Source: Polynucleobacter paludilacus
Lineage (GTDB): Bacteria; Pseudomonadota; Gammaproteobacteria; Burkholderiales; Burkholderiaceae
Length of the DNA stretch: 64,000 bases
Reading direction: 5' to 3'
NCBI RefSeq assembly: GCF_018687595.1
Contig: NZ_CP061298.1
Span: 620,001 to 684,000 of the forward strand
The notes beneath the pieces are model-generated. The model made no database searches and was not told the DNA's origin. It was given only the letters and a program-made list of their open reading frames with translations. Position numbers and translations under genes: made by a program. Shown piece after piece: positions 25,902-35,548 of the stretch; positions within the stretch are counted from its first letter, which is position 1, and every line of letters begins with the position of its first letter.

Positions 25902-27305
25902 ATGACCCGCAAATTCCTCCTTTATCTGCTGCTGAGTTTGATGAGCATATCGGCTTTTGCCCAAAAAGCAGGGACTGGCGCCGATCAAATATCGAGTATC
26001 GAACAGCCAATCAGTTGGTTTCCGACCGAGTATTCCATCGGCAGCATGCCGGTGAATGTTCACGGTCAAACAACCTATATCAACCAGCGCTATAACAATT
26101 TCACGGCATCCTATTCCGGACTGAACAGTATGTCAGCCCAAAAGTCGATGAGCTATACCTGGTCTGGCACATTGTTCTTTGGCGCTCGAATCTTGCCTGA
26201 TACCGATGTCTATTTCAACCCAGAGGTCTTTTCAGGGGTGCCATTTTCAGGATTGGTTGGTTTAGCTGGCTTCACAAACGGTGAAGCCAATAAAGCGGCT
26301 GGCTCTCAAGCGAAGTTTTACTCAGCGCGCGCCTTTGTGCGACACACTATTAATCAAGAGGGTGACAAAGTCGAGCTGGCAGATGAGGCTAACCAAATCT
26401 CTCAAATTGTCAGTAGCAATCGCGTAGTGCTGACGGGCGGACAGTTTTCTGTTCTCGATATTTTTGATGACAGCACTTATGCCAAGGATCCCCGCGTTCA
26501 ATTCATGAACTGGGGTAATTTGACTTACCTAGCTTATGACTATGCCGCGGATGCCCGAGGCTATAGCTGGGGCTTAGCGGGTGAATGGTATCGAGAGAAC
26601 TGGGTATTTCGTGCGGCACGCATGTTGGCGCCTAAAGATCCGAATGGACGCGATTTGAACTGGCAAATCTTCCAATCGTATGGAGATCAGGTGGAGGTCG
26701 AGCGTCAGCACAATATTGGCGGTTTGCCCGGCAAGGTGAGTGTGCTGGCCTATCGCAACAAAATGGTCTTAGCCCGCTTTCAGGATGCAACGAATTACGT
26801 CCTGCAAAACAACGCCCAAGGTACCCAAGCGATCAACAATGTCCGCACCAATGAGCAATTCAAAACCGGTATCGGTATAAATGGTGAGCAGGCTTTAAGC
26901 AATACCGTTGGTATCTTTGGGCGCGCCTTTACCTCGGATGGCCATACGGAAACCATGTCGTTTACAGAAGCTGACAATTCTCTATCAGTTGGGGTCAGTA
27001 TCAACGGTCTCAATTGGAATCGAGAGAAAGATACGATTGGTATCTCAATGATGCAAAACGGCTTATCAAGCTACCGACGTCAATATCTGCAAGCAGGCGG
27101 GGTCTCTTATTTCATTGGCGATTACGCCAGCCCAAGCCAGACCATTACTTATAAGCCTGAGCAAATTGCCGAGCTGTATTACAACGCCTTATTGGTTAAG
27201 AACGTCCTGCTTGGGGTGAACTACCAACACGTGAATAACCCTGCCTACAACTCGGCTCGAGGCCCAGTGCAGATCTATTCCTTTCGGGTCCACGCAGAGT
27301 TTTAA
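25902..27305 (+). CDS. OprB-like carbohydrate porin
   Basis: A 467-residue outer-membrane protein with a signal peptide ending ISAFAQ (about residue 20). The mature sequence shows repeated amphipathic strands and OprB-like segments TWSGTLFFGARILPDTDVYFNPEVFSGVPFSG, VVLTGGQFSVLDIFDDSTYAKDPRVQFMNW and an aromatic C-terminal strand ending HAEF. Such porins admit sugars or related small solutes. It is monocistronic, with its own upstream region. The substrate is not readable. Confidence 0.75.
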   Translation: MTRKFLLYLLLSLMSISAFAQKAGTGADQISSIEQPISWFPTEYSIGSMPVNVHGQTTYINQRYNNFTASYSGLNSMSAQKSMSYTWSGTLFFGARILPDTDVYFNPEVFSGVPFSGLVGLAGFTNGEANKAAGSQAKFYSARAFVRHTINQEGDKVELADEANQISQIVSSNRVVLTGGQFSVLDIFDDSTYAKDPRVQFMNWGNLTYLAYDYAADARGYSWGLAGEWYRENWVFRAARMLAPKDPNGRDLNWQIFQSYGDQVEVERQHNIGGLPGKVSVLAYRNKMVLARFQDATNYVLQNNAQGTQAINNVRTNEQFKTGIGINGEQALSNTVGIFGRAFTSDGHTETMSFTEADNSLSVGVSINGLNWNREKDTIGISMMQNGLSSYRRQYLQAGGVSYFIGDYASPSQTITYKPEQIAELYYNALLVKNVLLGVNYQHVNNPAYNSARGPVQIYSFRVHAEF

Positions 27306-27368
27306 TTATTGTGTTTAGAATCAATAAGTTAAGAATTTACTATTAATCGGAAATACATATTTCTACCT

Positions 27369-27374
27369 TATAAT
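27369..27374 (+). promoter_or_regulatory. probable -10 element of the RND efflux operon
   Basis: A perfect TATAAT about 60 bp upstream of the TolC-family start codon, in an A/T-rich gap. No good -35 lies at 17 bp, so an activator may be needed. Confidence 0.4.
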
Positions 27375-27433
27375 CCGTGCACTATAGGCCTTAATTGCTG
27401 GATTTGATCACTATTACGCAGCTAGAGAGACCA

Positions 27434-28912
27434 TTGAGCTATTTATTAAATAAACAAAACTTGCAAAGTTCGCTAACACTGCGCGCTGGCTTTGTCCTTG
27501 CTCTCACCTTTATCTCACTTACTGCTTTTGCTCAAACCGATCCCTTCGCTATCACCACGCCGAGTCCATCGACCAATAATGTCGGCAAGGCATCTGTAGA
27601 GGTTCGCTCTGGTACAAATCTTGCTGCCCCAGCGCAAGAACCTGAGCGCAGAGTATTGGCTGATTCGAAATCGCTCGATGCCAATCGCAAGCCATACGAA
27701 ATGGATTTGCGTCAACTGTGGAATGAGTTGCGAGCCAACAATCCGCAATTAATCGCTGCGCGTGAATCCTACTTTGCTGCCAAAGCGACCGTACCTCAAA
27801 TTGCTGCGCCAGCAAATCCGCAAGTGGGTTTGATCTGGTCAGGCATGCCAGCCGGTTCCCCTTTAGCATTAGGAACCGCAGGTACCAACCCGAACGGACA
27901 GAACGGATACTCCTTTGCACAGCCCTTTCAGTTTCCAGGCAAGAAGAGCTTAGCGTCTGAGATTGCCGACAAAGGTGCTGAATCGATTCAGGCACAAAAC
28001 GATAATTTGTATTTACAACTCGGCTCACAGTTAGCCACGATGTATTACAGCACCTTAGCTGCTCAACAACAACTCAAAGTCTTAAGTGATACCGTCATTC
28101 GGACTGAATTGATTAAGAATATTGCTAAGGCGCGTTATAGCAATCATGCCGCTGCTTACGTGGAGTATCTCAATGCGCAAGTAGCGCAGAGCTCTGCCGA
28201 GTCTGACAAGTTCAATCTTGAGCGTCAATTGAGCGTAGCTTATAAGAGTATCAACGTCATGATCGGGCGTGATCCTCGTCAAAAGATTGCTTTACGAGGT
28301 GATGCCGGTGCAGCAATGGGCAAGATTCCTTCGCTGCTGGAGCTAGAGTCTTACGCAGAAGGCTTTCATCCCATATTGAAAAGTACCAATTTACAGCTCG
28401 AGGCAGCAAAGAAGGGCGTTACCCTAGCTAAAGCAGCCTACTTGCCCGACTTTCAGGTTGTTGCTTCTCAGTACACCCCGAATCGCGGTCCGTTTACTTC
28501 CAATAATGGTCAAATGTATTACCAGATGGAATTTGATATTGTGATTCCACTCTATTTCTTTACTAAAGAGAAGTATGGAGTTGAGCAAGCCTTACGTAAT
28601 CAAGGCGCTGCAGAAGCGAATGATGTAGCCGCCAAACAGCAAGTGGTCTTGGGTGTCGATTCTGCATTTGCTACCTATGAGCAAGCTAAAAAATACATGG
28701 AGTTCTTGAGAGATCGTCAAGTGCCCCAAGCGGATGCTGCATATCGCGTTGCCATTACTCAGTACGCCAATAATGGTCAAGGATTCAGTGATTTGCTCAC
28801 AGCCCAAACTCAGTTAAGAACCTTAGAAATTCAATTAGCCCTTGCAAAAAGCAATTTACTGCAAGCTCAGGCAGCTTTATTGGCCTCAGCTGGTAAAGAC
28901 CCCATCGAATAG
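27434..28912 (+). CDS. TolC-family outer-membrane channel of RND efflux pump
   Basis: About 492 residues. The frame opens at TTG 27395, but the TTG at 27434 follows AGAGAG at good spacing and gives a signal peptide ending TAFAQ. Two OEP-type repeats show periplasmic coiled-coil helices, e.g. LAAQQQLKVLSDTVIRTELIKNIAKARYSNHAAAYVEYLNAQVAQ. A Pro-rich linker (about residues 40-75) precedes the channel. It would form the exit duct for the adaptor and pump encoded next. No lipobox is visible, unlike CusC. Confidence 0.85.
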   Translation: MSYLLNKQNLQSSLTLRAGFVLALTFISLTAFAQTDPFAITTPSPSTNNVGKASVEVRSGTNLAAPAQEPERRVLADSKSLDANRKPYEMDLRQLWNELRANNPQLIAARESYFAAKATVPQIAAPANPQVGLIWSGMPAGSPLALGTAGTNPNGQNGYSFAQPFQFPGKKSLASEIADKGAESIQAQNDNLYLQLGSQLATMYYSTLAAQQQLKVLSDTVIRTELIKNIAKARYSNHAAAYVEYLNAQVAQSSAESDKFNLERQLSVAYKSINVMIGRDPRQKIALRGDAGAAMGKIPSLLELESYAEGFHPILKSTNLQLEAAKKGVTLAKAAYLPDFQVVASQYTPNRGPFTSNNGQMYYQMEFDIVIPLYFFTKEKYGVEQALRNQGAAEANDVAAKQQVVLGVDSAFATYEQAKKYMEFLRDRQVPQADAAYRVAITQYANNGQGFSDLLTAQTQLRTLEIQLALAKSNLLQAQAALLASAGKDPIE

Positions 28913-28922
28913 GTGAACGCCC

Positions 28923-30191
28923 ATGTTGAAAAAATACCTAGAGAAATTACAACCCTATCTCGATAAGCTCAAGCCTTATTGGGAAAAGCTTCGCCCTCAA
29001 GCTCAAGTTGCAATAGCCAAAGGCAAACACTTTTATAAACATGCCGAAGTAATCGCTCAACAAAAATGGGCGCAACCCCGTTTCAGATTAATCAGCTCTT
29101 TGCTTGGTGCTTTGGTTCTGGGCGTCGTCATCGGCATGATCTTTGCTCCTAGCAAAAACGATACAGAAAATACTCATAAAACCATTTCGGTAGATAAGAC
29201 CGGCATCATTAATCTTTCATTGCCAGGTGTAACGCTCTCACCGGATGTATTTGAGTTTTATCAGACCGGCGAGTCGACTGCCCCCATCATGCTGTCTGTA
29301 CCAGGACGTTTGGCCTATAACGCCGAGCGGGTTAAAGTCATCTCAGCCCGTGCTCCAGGAAGAGTAGAGCGCATTTACGCCTTTGATGGTGCCGTTGTAA
29401 AAGAGGGCGATGCTGTAGCGGACTTCTACAGCCCAGATTACGTATCTGCCCAAACGGAATACATTCTGTCGTCCAAGATGGTGGCAGCACTCAATAAAGC
29501 AGATGTGGGCACTTTGTATCAGGATGCTAAAGATACCCAAGAGGCCGCTGCTAATCATCTCCGGATTCTGGGAGGCAGCAATCAAGATATTCAAAGACTA
29601 AGAACAACTGGCCTTGCTAGTCCTACATTCCCGATTCGGGCACCTATTCAAGGTGTAGTGATTAAGCGTGCTGTCGATCCTGGTGCTTATCTTAATACAG
29701 GCGATGTTCTGGCAACGATTGCTGATCCTAAAAACCTATGGTTTGTTGGTAATGTTTATGAGCAGGACATCAGCAAGATCCATGTGGGCGATATTTTCCA
29801 TCTGAAAGTTGAAGCATTTCCTGAGCGGGACTTTGTTGCTAAAGCCAATTATGTGGGCGCATCGATTGACCCAACAACCCATGCCCTAGTGATCCGTTGC
29901 GAAATCGAAAATGCGGATGGCTTACTCAAGCCTGAGATGTTCGCAACCGGCACTTTGGAGGTGGGCACAACGTCTGCCGTTGTCATTCCGACTTCTGCTT
30001 TGATTCAAGCTCGTAATGCCCGCTATGTGATCATCCAGACTGGCCCTGAGTCATATAGTCGTCTGCCGGTATATGGCTTTGAATTAAATGATCATGAGTT
30101 TGCAGTGACCGATGGCTTAACAGCGCACCAAACGCTCTTGATCAAAGGCGCCACTTTGCTTAACCAACGCTTTGCTCGAGAAGAAGATTAA
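28923..30191 (+). CDS. heavy-metal RND periplasmic adaptor (CusB/CzcB-like) with N-terminal extension
   Basis: A 422-residue membrane-fusion protein. The core has a lipoyl/barrel-sandwich half (VISARAPGRVERIYAFDGAVVKEGDAVADFYSPDYVSAQTEY), an alpha-hairpin with RILGGSNQDIQRLRTTG, the second half (IRAPIQGVVIKRAVDPGAYLNTGDVLATIADPKNLWFVGNVYEQDI) and beta-barrel segments. Before the single helix (about residues 57-77) lies a cytosolic segment of about 55 residues. It begins with three near-identical 7-residue units (EKLQPYL, DKLKPYW, EKLRPQA), which I do not know from CusB. It starts 10 nt after the TolC gene. Confidence 0.85.
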   Translation: MLKKYLEKLQPYLDKLKPYWEKLRPQAQVAIAKGKHFYKHAEVIAQQKWAQPRFRLISSLLGALVLGVVIGMIFAPSKNDTENTHKTISVDKTGIINLSLPGVTLSPDVFEFYQTGESTAPIMLSVPGRLAYNAERVKVISARAPGRVERIYAFDGAVVKEGDAVADFYSPDYVSAQTEYILSSKMVAALNKADVGTLYQDAKDTQEAAANHLRILGGSNQDIQRLRTTGLASPTFPIRAPIQGVVIKRAVDPGAYLNTGDVLATIADPKNLWFVGNVYEQDISKIHVGDIFHLKVEAFPERDFVAKANYVGASIDPTTHALVIRCEIENADGLLKPEMFATGTLEVGTTSAVVIPTSALIQARNARYVIIQTGPESYSRLPVYGFELNDHEFAVTDGLTAHQTLLIKGATLLNQRFAREED

Positions 30192-30200
30192 GGCTGAGTC

Positions 30201-33200
30201 ATGAACATCAATAACGTCCTCAAGCGACGCTTACTGATTCTGCTTCTTGCCGTAGGTTTGCTTGCGGCAGGTATCTCGAGCTTTCTGAAGCTCCCGCTGC
30301 AGGCTTACCCTGGCGTTGCGCCGTTAACGGTGCAATCGATTGCCCAATGGCCTGGTGCCAGTACTGCGCAAATCGAGCAACAAATTACGATCCCGGTTGA
30401 GAACAGCCTTGCTGGTATTGCTGGCGTCCAAGTCTTCCGCTCAGTTTCTTTATTTGGCTTATCGGTAGTGACTGTCAAATTTAAAGACGGCGAAGATAGC
30501 TTTAAAGCCCGTCAACTGGTCAATAGTGCCATCAATAATTTGACTCTGCCGGCGGGAGCATCGATTGCGATTAGTCCGGATTCTGATGCCACTGGTGAAA
30601 TCATGCGTTATGTGGTCGAGAGCACCTATGCCTCACCAATGGCACTCAAGACCTTTCAGGATTACGAGATTTACAAAGAGCTCAAGCACGTGCAGGGCGT
30701 GCCTGATATTTCCTCGTTTGGTGGCAAGACTCGTCAGTATCAAATTATCATTACCCCCGGAGCATTGCTAGCGAAAAATGTGACGCTACAACAGTTGGTG
30801 ACTGCAGTGACTAACTCCAACGTGAACGTTGGCGGTGGCTTATTGCCAGTAGGTGAGCAGCAGCTCGTGGTGCGTGGGGTTGGTTTGCTGCAATCGATTG
30901 ATGATATGAAGCGTATTGTGATTGCGGTGAATAACGGAGTAGCAGTGCGGGTTGGTGATGTGGCTGATGTGGTGGTCGGTAACGCATTGCGCCAAGGCAT
31001 GTTCCAGTACCAAGATAATCCGGATGCCGTAGAGGGTGTGGTGTTGCTCAAGCGCGGTGAAAATGCCTCCGAAGTCCTCAAGCGGGTGAAGGAAAAAATT
31101 CAGGAGCTCAATACCTCCTTATTGCCACCTGGTATCGATATTTTCCCATTCTATGATCGCCAAGTTCTGTTAGACATTACTTTGAACACGGTAAAACACA
31201 CCTTGTTCTTTGGTATCTCATTGGTTTTGATCATTCTGTATATCTTCTTAGGTAACTTCAAGGCAGCTGGAGTAGTTGCTGCAGTGATTCCGCTAGCGTT
31301 ATGCGTTTCTTTCTTCAATATGGATCAATTCCATGTGCCTGCCAACTTAATTTCATTAGGCGCGATTGACTTCGGCGTGATTGTGGATGCGGCAGTGATC
31401 GTGATGGAAAACGTCATGCGTCACTTGGAGGAGCGCCACACCAAGCTCAATCAAAGTATTGTGCTGGGTACCAGCGAAGTGCAGCGCGCGATGGTCTTCT
31501 CTACCGGCATCATTATTACCGCGTATTCACCATTGTTCCTCATGGGTGGAGTAGAAGGCATCATCTTCCGTCCAATGGCATTCACGATGGGCTTCGCACT
31601 CTTGGCCTCGATCATCTTGAGCTTGACCTTCGTGCCAGCGATGATCTCTTACATCTTTAAGGAAGGCGAAGAGCATCATCCACCTCAGTTTGTGGAAAAG
31701 ATGTTGGGCGTTTATAAACCCTTGCTGCGCCATCTAGTAGATCGCCCTAAGCAGGTTTTAATGGCTGCAGTCGGCTTGCTCCTGTTTACGATCATCAGCG
31801 CTACCCAATTAGGTACCGAGTTTTTACCTACTTTGGAAGAGAATAATCTCTGGGTACGTGTCACCTTACCCAACACGGTTGATCTGAAATACTCAGTTGA
31901 GCTAGCCAATCAAATTCGTGAAGAGTTTAAGAATCAGCCTGAAGTGAAGTATGTTTCAGTGCAGATTGGTCGTCCAGACGACGGTACAGATCCAACGGGT
32001 GTGTTTAACCAAGAATTCGGCGTTTACTTTAAGGCTCCTCAAGATATGCCAGCAGGCGCCGGTAAGAAACAGTTGGTCAAGAGATTGGAAAAATATCTCA
32101 ATGGTTTACCTGGCGTGGACTACACCTTCTCGCAATACATTCAAGATAACGTCAACGAGGCTCTCTCAGGCGTGAAGGGGGAGAACTCCGTCAAGATTTT
32201 CGGTAATGATCTCGAAGTCTTGGATCAACAAGCTCGCGATGTGATTAAGCAATTGCGCAGGGTGAACGGCATTGTTGATGAAGGCATCTTCTCAGAACTG
32301 GGTCAACCCACACTGAACGTTGAGATCGATCGTGCTAAATGCGCTCGCTTTGGTATTAATGTCAGTGATATTCAAAATCTCGTTGCCTATTCCATCGGTG
32401 GTACACCCATCACCAATGTTCTGGAAAACGAGAAAACCTTTGGTTTGGCGGTTCGTCTCAATGTCGATAGTCGCAATACTGTTGACTCAATTCGTTCTCT
32501 ATTAATTGATACTGCTGATGGTAGTCGGGTTCCTTTAACGATGGTGGCTAATGTTGCTGTCTCAGATGGCCCCTTCTATATCTATCGTGAATCTGGCCGT
32601 CGTTATATTGCGATTAAGTTCAGTGTGCGCGGTCGCGACTTGGGTAGTGCTGTAAAAGAAGCCCAACGTCTTGTTGATGAAAATGTCAGCGTACCGAATG
32701 GCTATAGAATTACTTGGGATGGCCAATTTAATCAGATGAAGATTGCTCAGAAAAAGTTAATGATGATTGTTCCATTAACACTGCTTGCGATTGCCTTATT
32801 GCTCTATAGCGCCTTCGGTAATTTCCGTGATGCACTCGTTGTGCTCTTGAACGTGCCATTTGCAGCGATTGGCGGTATTTTGATTCTCTTGATTACGGGT
32901 GAGACTTTCAGTATTTCAGCGGGCATTGGCTTCTTATCACTCTTCGGGATTGCGATTCAGGATGGTGTGATCTTGATTTCTTACATTAATAAGCTGTCGC
33001 GTTCAGACAGCCATGACATCAAAGATACGATCGTGGAGGGTGCCTCTTTGCGGATGCGCCCCGTCGTCATGACGGCCTTACTTGCTGGCTTGGGTCTCTT
33101 GCCTGCAGCGATTTCTCATGCGATTGGTTCAGAGGCGCAGCGCCCACTGGCCTTGGTGATTGTGGGTGGTATGGTGACTACCACCTTGCTGACTTTGCTG

Positions 33201-33263
33201 GTTCTGCCGGTTCTGTATGCCTGGATCCGTTCCCGCGAGCTCGATAAGCGCCGCCTTGCCTAA
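30201..33263 (+). CDS. heavy-metal efflux RND permease (CzcA/CusA family)
   Basis: A 1020-residue proton-driven inner-membrane pump. It shows the RND start (RRLLILLLAVGLLAAGISSFLKLPLQAYPGVAPLTVQ) and two six-helix halves with large periplasmic loops. Helix 4 carries DFGVIVDAAVIVMEN, with D, D and E at relative positions 0, 6 and 13. That matches the proton-relay triad of CzcA-type divalent-cation pumps better than the DFG-less CusA motif, though the VDAA part recalls CusA. It ends the three-gene operon. The metal is undetermined. Confidence 0.88.
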   Translation: MNINNVLKRRLLILLLAVGLLAAGISSFLKLPLQAYPGVAPLTVQSIAQWPGASTAQIEQQITIPVENSLAGIAGVQVFRSVSLFGLSVVTVKFKDGEDSFKARQLVNSAINNLTLPAGASIAISPDSDATGEIMRYVVESTYASPMALKTFQDYEIYKELKHVQGVPDISSFGGKTRQYQIIITPGALLAKNVTLQQLVTAVTNSNVNVGGGLLPVGEQQLVVRGVGLLQSIDDMKRIVIAVNNGVAVRVGDVADVVVGNALRQGMFQYQDNPDAVEGVVLLKRGENASEVLKRVKEKIQELNTSLLPPGIDIFPFYDRQVLLDITLNTVKHTLFFGISLVLIILYIFLGNFKAAGVVAAVIPLALCVSFFNMDQFHVPANLISLGAIDFGVIVDAAVIVMENVMRHLEERHTKLNQSIVLGTSEVQRAMVFSTGIIITAYSPLFLMGGVEGIIFRPMAFTMGFALLASIILSLTFVPAMISYIFKEGEEHHPPQFVEKMLGVYKPLLRHLVDRPKQVLMAAVGLLLFTIISATQLGTEFLPTLEENNLWVRVTLPNTVDLKYSVELANQIREEFKNQPEVKYVSVQIGRPDDGTDPTGVFNQEFGVYFKAPQDMPAGAGKKQLVKRLEKYLNGLPGVDYTFSQYIQDNVNEALSGVKGENSVKIFGNDLEVLDQQARDVIKQLRRVNGIVDEGIFSELGQPTLNVEIDRAKCARFGINVSDIQNLVAYSIGGTPITNVLENEKTFGLAVRLNVDSRNTVDSIRSLLIDTADGSRVPLTMVANVAVSDGPFYIYRESGRRYIAIKFSVRGRDLGSAVKEAQRLVDENVSVPNGYRITWDGQFNQMKIAQKKLMMIVPLTLLAIALLLYSAFGNFRDALVVLLNVPFAAIGGILILLITGETFSISAGIGFLSLFGIAIQDGVILISYINKLSRSDSHDIKDTIVEGASLRMRPVVMTALLAGLGLLPAAISHAIGSEAQRPLALVIVGGMVTTTLLTLLVLPVLYAWIRSRELDKRRLA

Positions 33264-33268
33264 GCTTG

Positions 33269-33294
33269 GCTGGGCTCTTCCCCTAGAGCCCAGC
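33269..33294 (+). terminator. hairpin after the RND operon
   Basis: GCTGGGCTC (33269-33277) pairs with GAGCCCAGC (33286-33294) across an 8-nt loop just after the pump stop. The downstream U-run is missing, so it may be Rho-assisted or only a stabilising structure. Confidence 0.55.
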
Positions 33295-33317
33295 TAAATA
33301 CTTGGCATAATTGACCG

Positions 33318-34091
33318 ATGCATATCTTGATCTCCAACGATGATGGCTATTTGGCCCCAGGCCTATTAGCCCTCGTCAACGCTATTCGCCCTTTGGGCAA
33401 AGTTACCGTGATTGCTCCTGAGCAAAATCATAGCGGTGCCTCCAACTCCTTAACCCTGTCTAGACCACTCTCGATTCATCGGGTAGCCGGTGGTGAGCGT
33501 GATGGCTTTATCTTCATCAACGGCACTCCAACCGATTGCGTGCATATTGCGATGACCGGTTTCTTAGATGAAAAGCCTGACCTCGTTGTTTCCGGAATTA
33601 ATCAGGGCGAGAACATGGGTGAAGACGTTTTATATTCTGGAACGGTTGCCGCTGCAGTGGAAGGTGTGATGTTTGGTGTGCCTGGCATTGCCTTCTCGCA
33701 AATTGATCGTGGCTGGGCTCGGATTGATGATGCTGCCAAAGCGGCGCATGATATCGTGGCGCAAATGATTGCCAATCCCTTGAGCAAAGAAGAGGGCAAT
33801 GCCACTTTACTTAACGTCAACATTCCCAATCGTTCCTATGCTGATCTCAATCGCTGGCGCGTGACCCGTTTGGGTAATCGTCACCATTCTCAACCGGTGG
33901 TGGTGCAACAAAACCCCCGTGGTGAACCGATCTATTGGATTGGCGCAGCTGGTGATGCCAAAGACAGCTCGAGTGGGACAGACTTTCATGCGATTGACGA
34001 GGGCTGTATTTCGATCACTCCAATGCAGCTCGACTTAACCCATCATGCCCGTTTGGCAGCAATGCGATCCAATGGCTGGGATCGCGGTTGA
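33318..34091 (+). CDS. surE: 5'/3'-nucleotidase SurE
   Basis: A 257-residue survival-protein phosphatase acting on nucleoside monophosphates. Metal ligands are in the N-terminal [11 protein letters not shown] (Asp8, Asp9), then GASNSLTL near residue 43 and [19 protein letters not shown] near residue 92. Length is normal. It heads the block surE-pcm-nlpD, and its stop overlaps the TTG start of pcm. Confidence 0.95.
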   Translation: MHILISNDDGYLAPGLLALVNAIRPLGKVTVIAPEQNHSGASNSLTLSRPLSIHRVAGGERDGFIFINGTPTDCVHIAMTGFLDEKPDLVVSGINQGENMGEDVLYSGTVAAAVEGVMFGVPGIAFSQIDRGWARIDDAAKAAHDIVAQMIANPLSKEEGNATLLNVNIPNRSYADLNRWRVTRLGNRHHSQPVVVQQNPRGEPIYWIGAAGDAKDSSSGTDFHAIDEGCISITPMQLDLTHHARLAAMRSNGWDRG

Positions 34092-34744
34092 AATCAGCGG
34101 CTGAACGTTTTGCCGGGCATCGCCAAGCCCTAGCGGCTAAGGTACACGCAGCAGGTGTCAAGCACGGCAAAACCCTTGAAGCCATTGCCACTGTGCCACG
34201 CCATGCTTTTATGGATGCCGGCTTGCATCCCCAGGCCTATGAAGACTCTGCATTACCGATTGGCCATCAGCAAACGATTTCAAAGCCATCGGTCGTCGCC
34301 CGCATGATTGAGATTCTGCATAAGCCTAAACACCCGCTAGGTAAAGTGCTTGAGATTGGTACCGGCTGTGGCTACCAAGCTGCGGTCTTAAGTCTGCTTG
34401 CACAAGAGGTCTATTCCATTGAGCGCATTCGGCCTTTGCATGATATGGCCCGAGAAAAACTGCGTCCCTTTCGGATTAAAAACTTGCGACTCATCTATGG
34501 TGACGGCATTTTGGGCTTGCCCCAAGCGGCACCATTTGACGGAATTATTCTGGCTGCTGCCGGCTTGGGTATCCCGGATGCCTTACTGGATCAACTCGCA
34601 ATCGGAGGCCGTTTAGTTGCCCCCGTAGCCAGGAATGAGAAAGAGCAGCAATTGGTGATGGTGGAGAGAATGAGTTCCCACCGCTATCAAAGGACTGTGC
34701 TGGACGAGGTCTTTTTTGTCCCCTTACAATCAGGGGTAGTATGA
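34088..34744 (+). CDS. pcm: protein-L-isoaspartate O-methyltransferase
   Basis: A 218-residue SAM-dependent repair enzyme that methylates isoaspartyl residues in aged proteins. The sequence shows [31 protein letters not shown] and SAM motif [20 protein letters not shown]. The start is TTG at 34088 in the TTGA overlap with surE. The stop overlaps the nlpD start (ATGA), so the three genes are translationally linked. Confidence 0.93.
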   Translation: MKSAAERFAGHRQALAAKVHAAGVKHGKTLEAIATVPRHAFMDAGLHPQAYEDSALPIGHQQTISKPSVVARMIEILHKPKHPLGKVLEIGTGCGYQAAVLSLLAQEVYSIERIRPLHDMAREKLRPFRIKNLRLIYGDGILGLPQAAPFDGIILAAAGLGIPDALLDQLAIGGRLVAPVARNEKEQQLVMVERMSSHRYQRTVLDEVFFVPLQSGVV

Positions 34745-35535
34745 AAATATTCCTATTAAGGCCTTCTTTCATGTCCAAATCAGTCCTAGCGCTATTGCTC
34801 TCATCTGCCATGGTTTTGATGGTTGGTTGTTCTGTGCCTCGGACTAAGCCTGCTAATGTGGTCGATCGTTCTGGTGGGGCGAGTGAGCCTGCGCCTCCGG
34901 GCTATTACCGCGTGAAAAAAGGCGACACCCTAGCGCGTATTGCATTGGATAACGGCCAAGCGCCTCGTGATGTAGCGCAGTGGAATATTGCAGAAAATCC
35001 CAAGTTCAATCCCAATCTGATTGAGGTGGGTGATTTGGTGCGGGTAAAAGCGCCTACAGGATCAAAAATGGCTGCTAAGCCAGTGGAGAAGAAAGCCCCA
35101 GTCGATAGCTCGAAAGCGGATGCCAGCAAAACCGATACTAAGGCTGAAGACAGTAAAACCGAAATGGTTGCTGAGCCTGGCATTCGTTTAGCTTGGCCAG
35201 CCAAGGGCAAGGTGACACAGGACTTTAGCGAAAGTAATAAAGGGATCAATATCGCTGGTAAGCTCGGTGAGCCAGTGACAGCCGCTGCCGATGGCAAAGT
35301 AGTCTACGCTGGGAATAGTTTGCGTGGTTACGGCAACCTCGTGATTGTGAAGCACGACAACACCTATTTAACTGCCTATGCTTACAACAAAACCCTCTTA
35401 GTTAAAGAAGGGGATATTGTTAAAAAAGGACAAAAGATTGCCGAGATGGGTGATACCGATACCAATGCAGTGCAGCTGCACTTTGAGCTGCGCGTCAATG
35501 GCAAGCCAGTAAACCCCACTCCTTATTTGCAATAA
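34741..35535 (+). CDS. nlpD: NlpD-like LysM/M23 lipoprotein
   Basis: A 264-residue outer-membrane lipoprotein with lipobox LMVGC (about residue 30). A LysM domain ([18 protein letters not shown], about 56-100), an Ala/Lys/Asp-rich linker, and a C-terminal M23 domain follow. The metallopeptidase ligands are replaced (NKGINIAG where active enzymes have H-x3-D), as in E. coli NlpD, which activates amidases rather than cutting peptidoglycan. AGGGG at 34732-34736 supports the ATG at 34741; 34771 is an alternative. rpoS does not follow. Confidence 0.88.
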   Translation: MKIFLLRPSFMSKSVLALLLSSAMVLMVGCSVPRTKPANVVDRSGGASEPAPPGYYRVKKGDTLARIALDNGQAPRDVAQWNIAENPKFNPNLIEVGDLVRVKAPTGSKMAAKPVEKKAPVDSSKADASKTDTKAEDSKTEMVAEPGIRLAWPAKGKVTQDFSESNKGINIAGKLGEPVTAAADGKVVYAGNSLRGYGNLVIVKHDNTYLTAYAYNKTLLVKEGDIVKKGQKIAEMGDTDTNAVQLHFELRVNGKPVNPTPYLQ

Positions 35536-35548
35536 GTCTTGCTGATTC

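Noticed and set aside
30200-33263. CusA-specific silver/copper assignment for the RND pump
   Set aside because: The helix-4 motif keeps DFG, which CusA lacks, so a copper/silver assignment is not supported.
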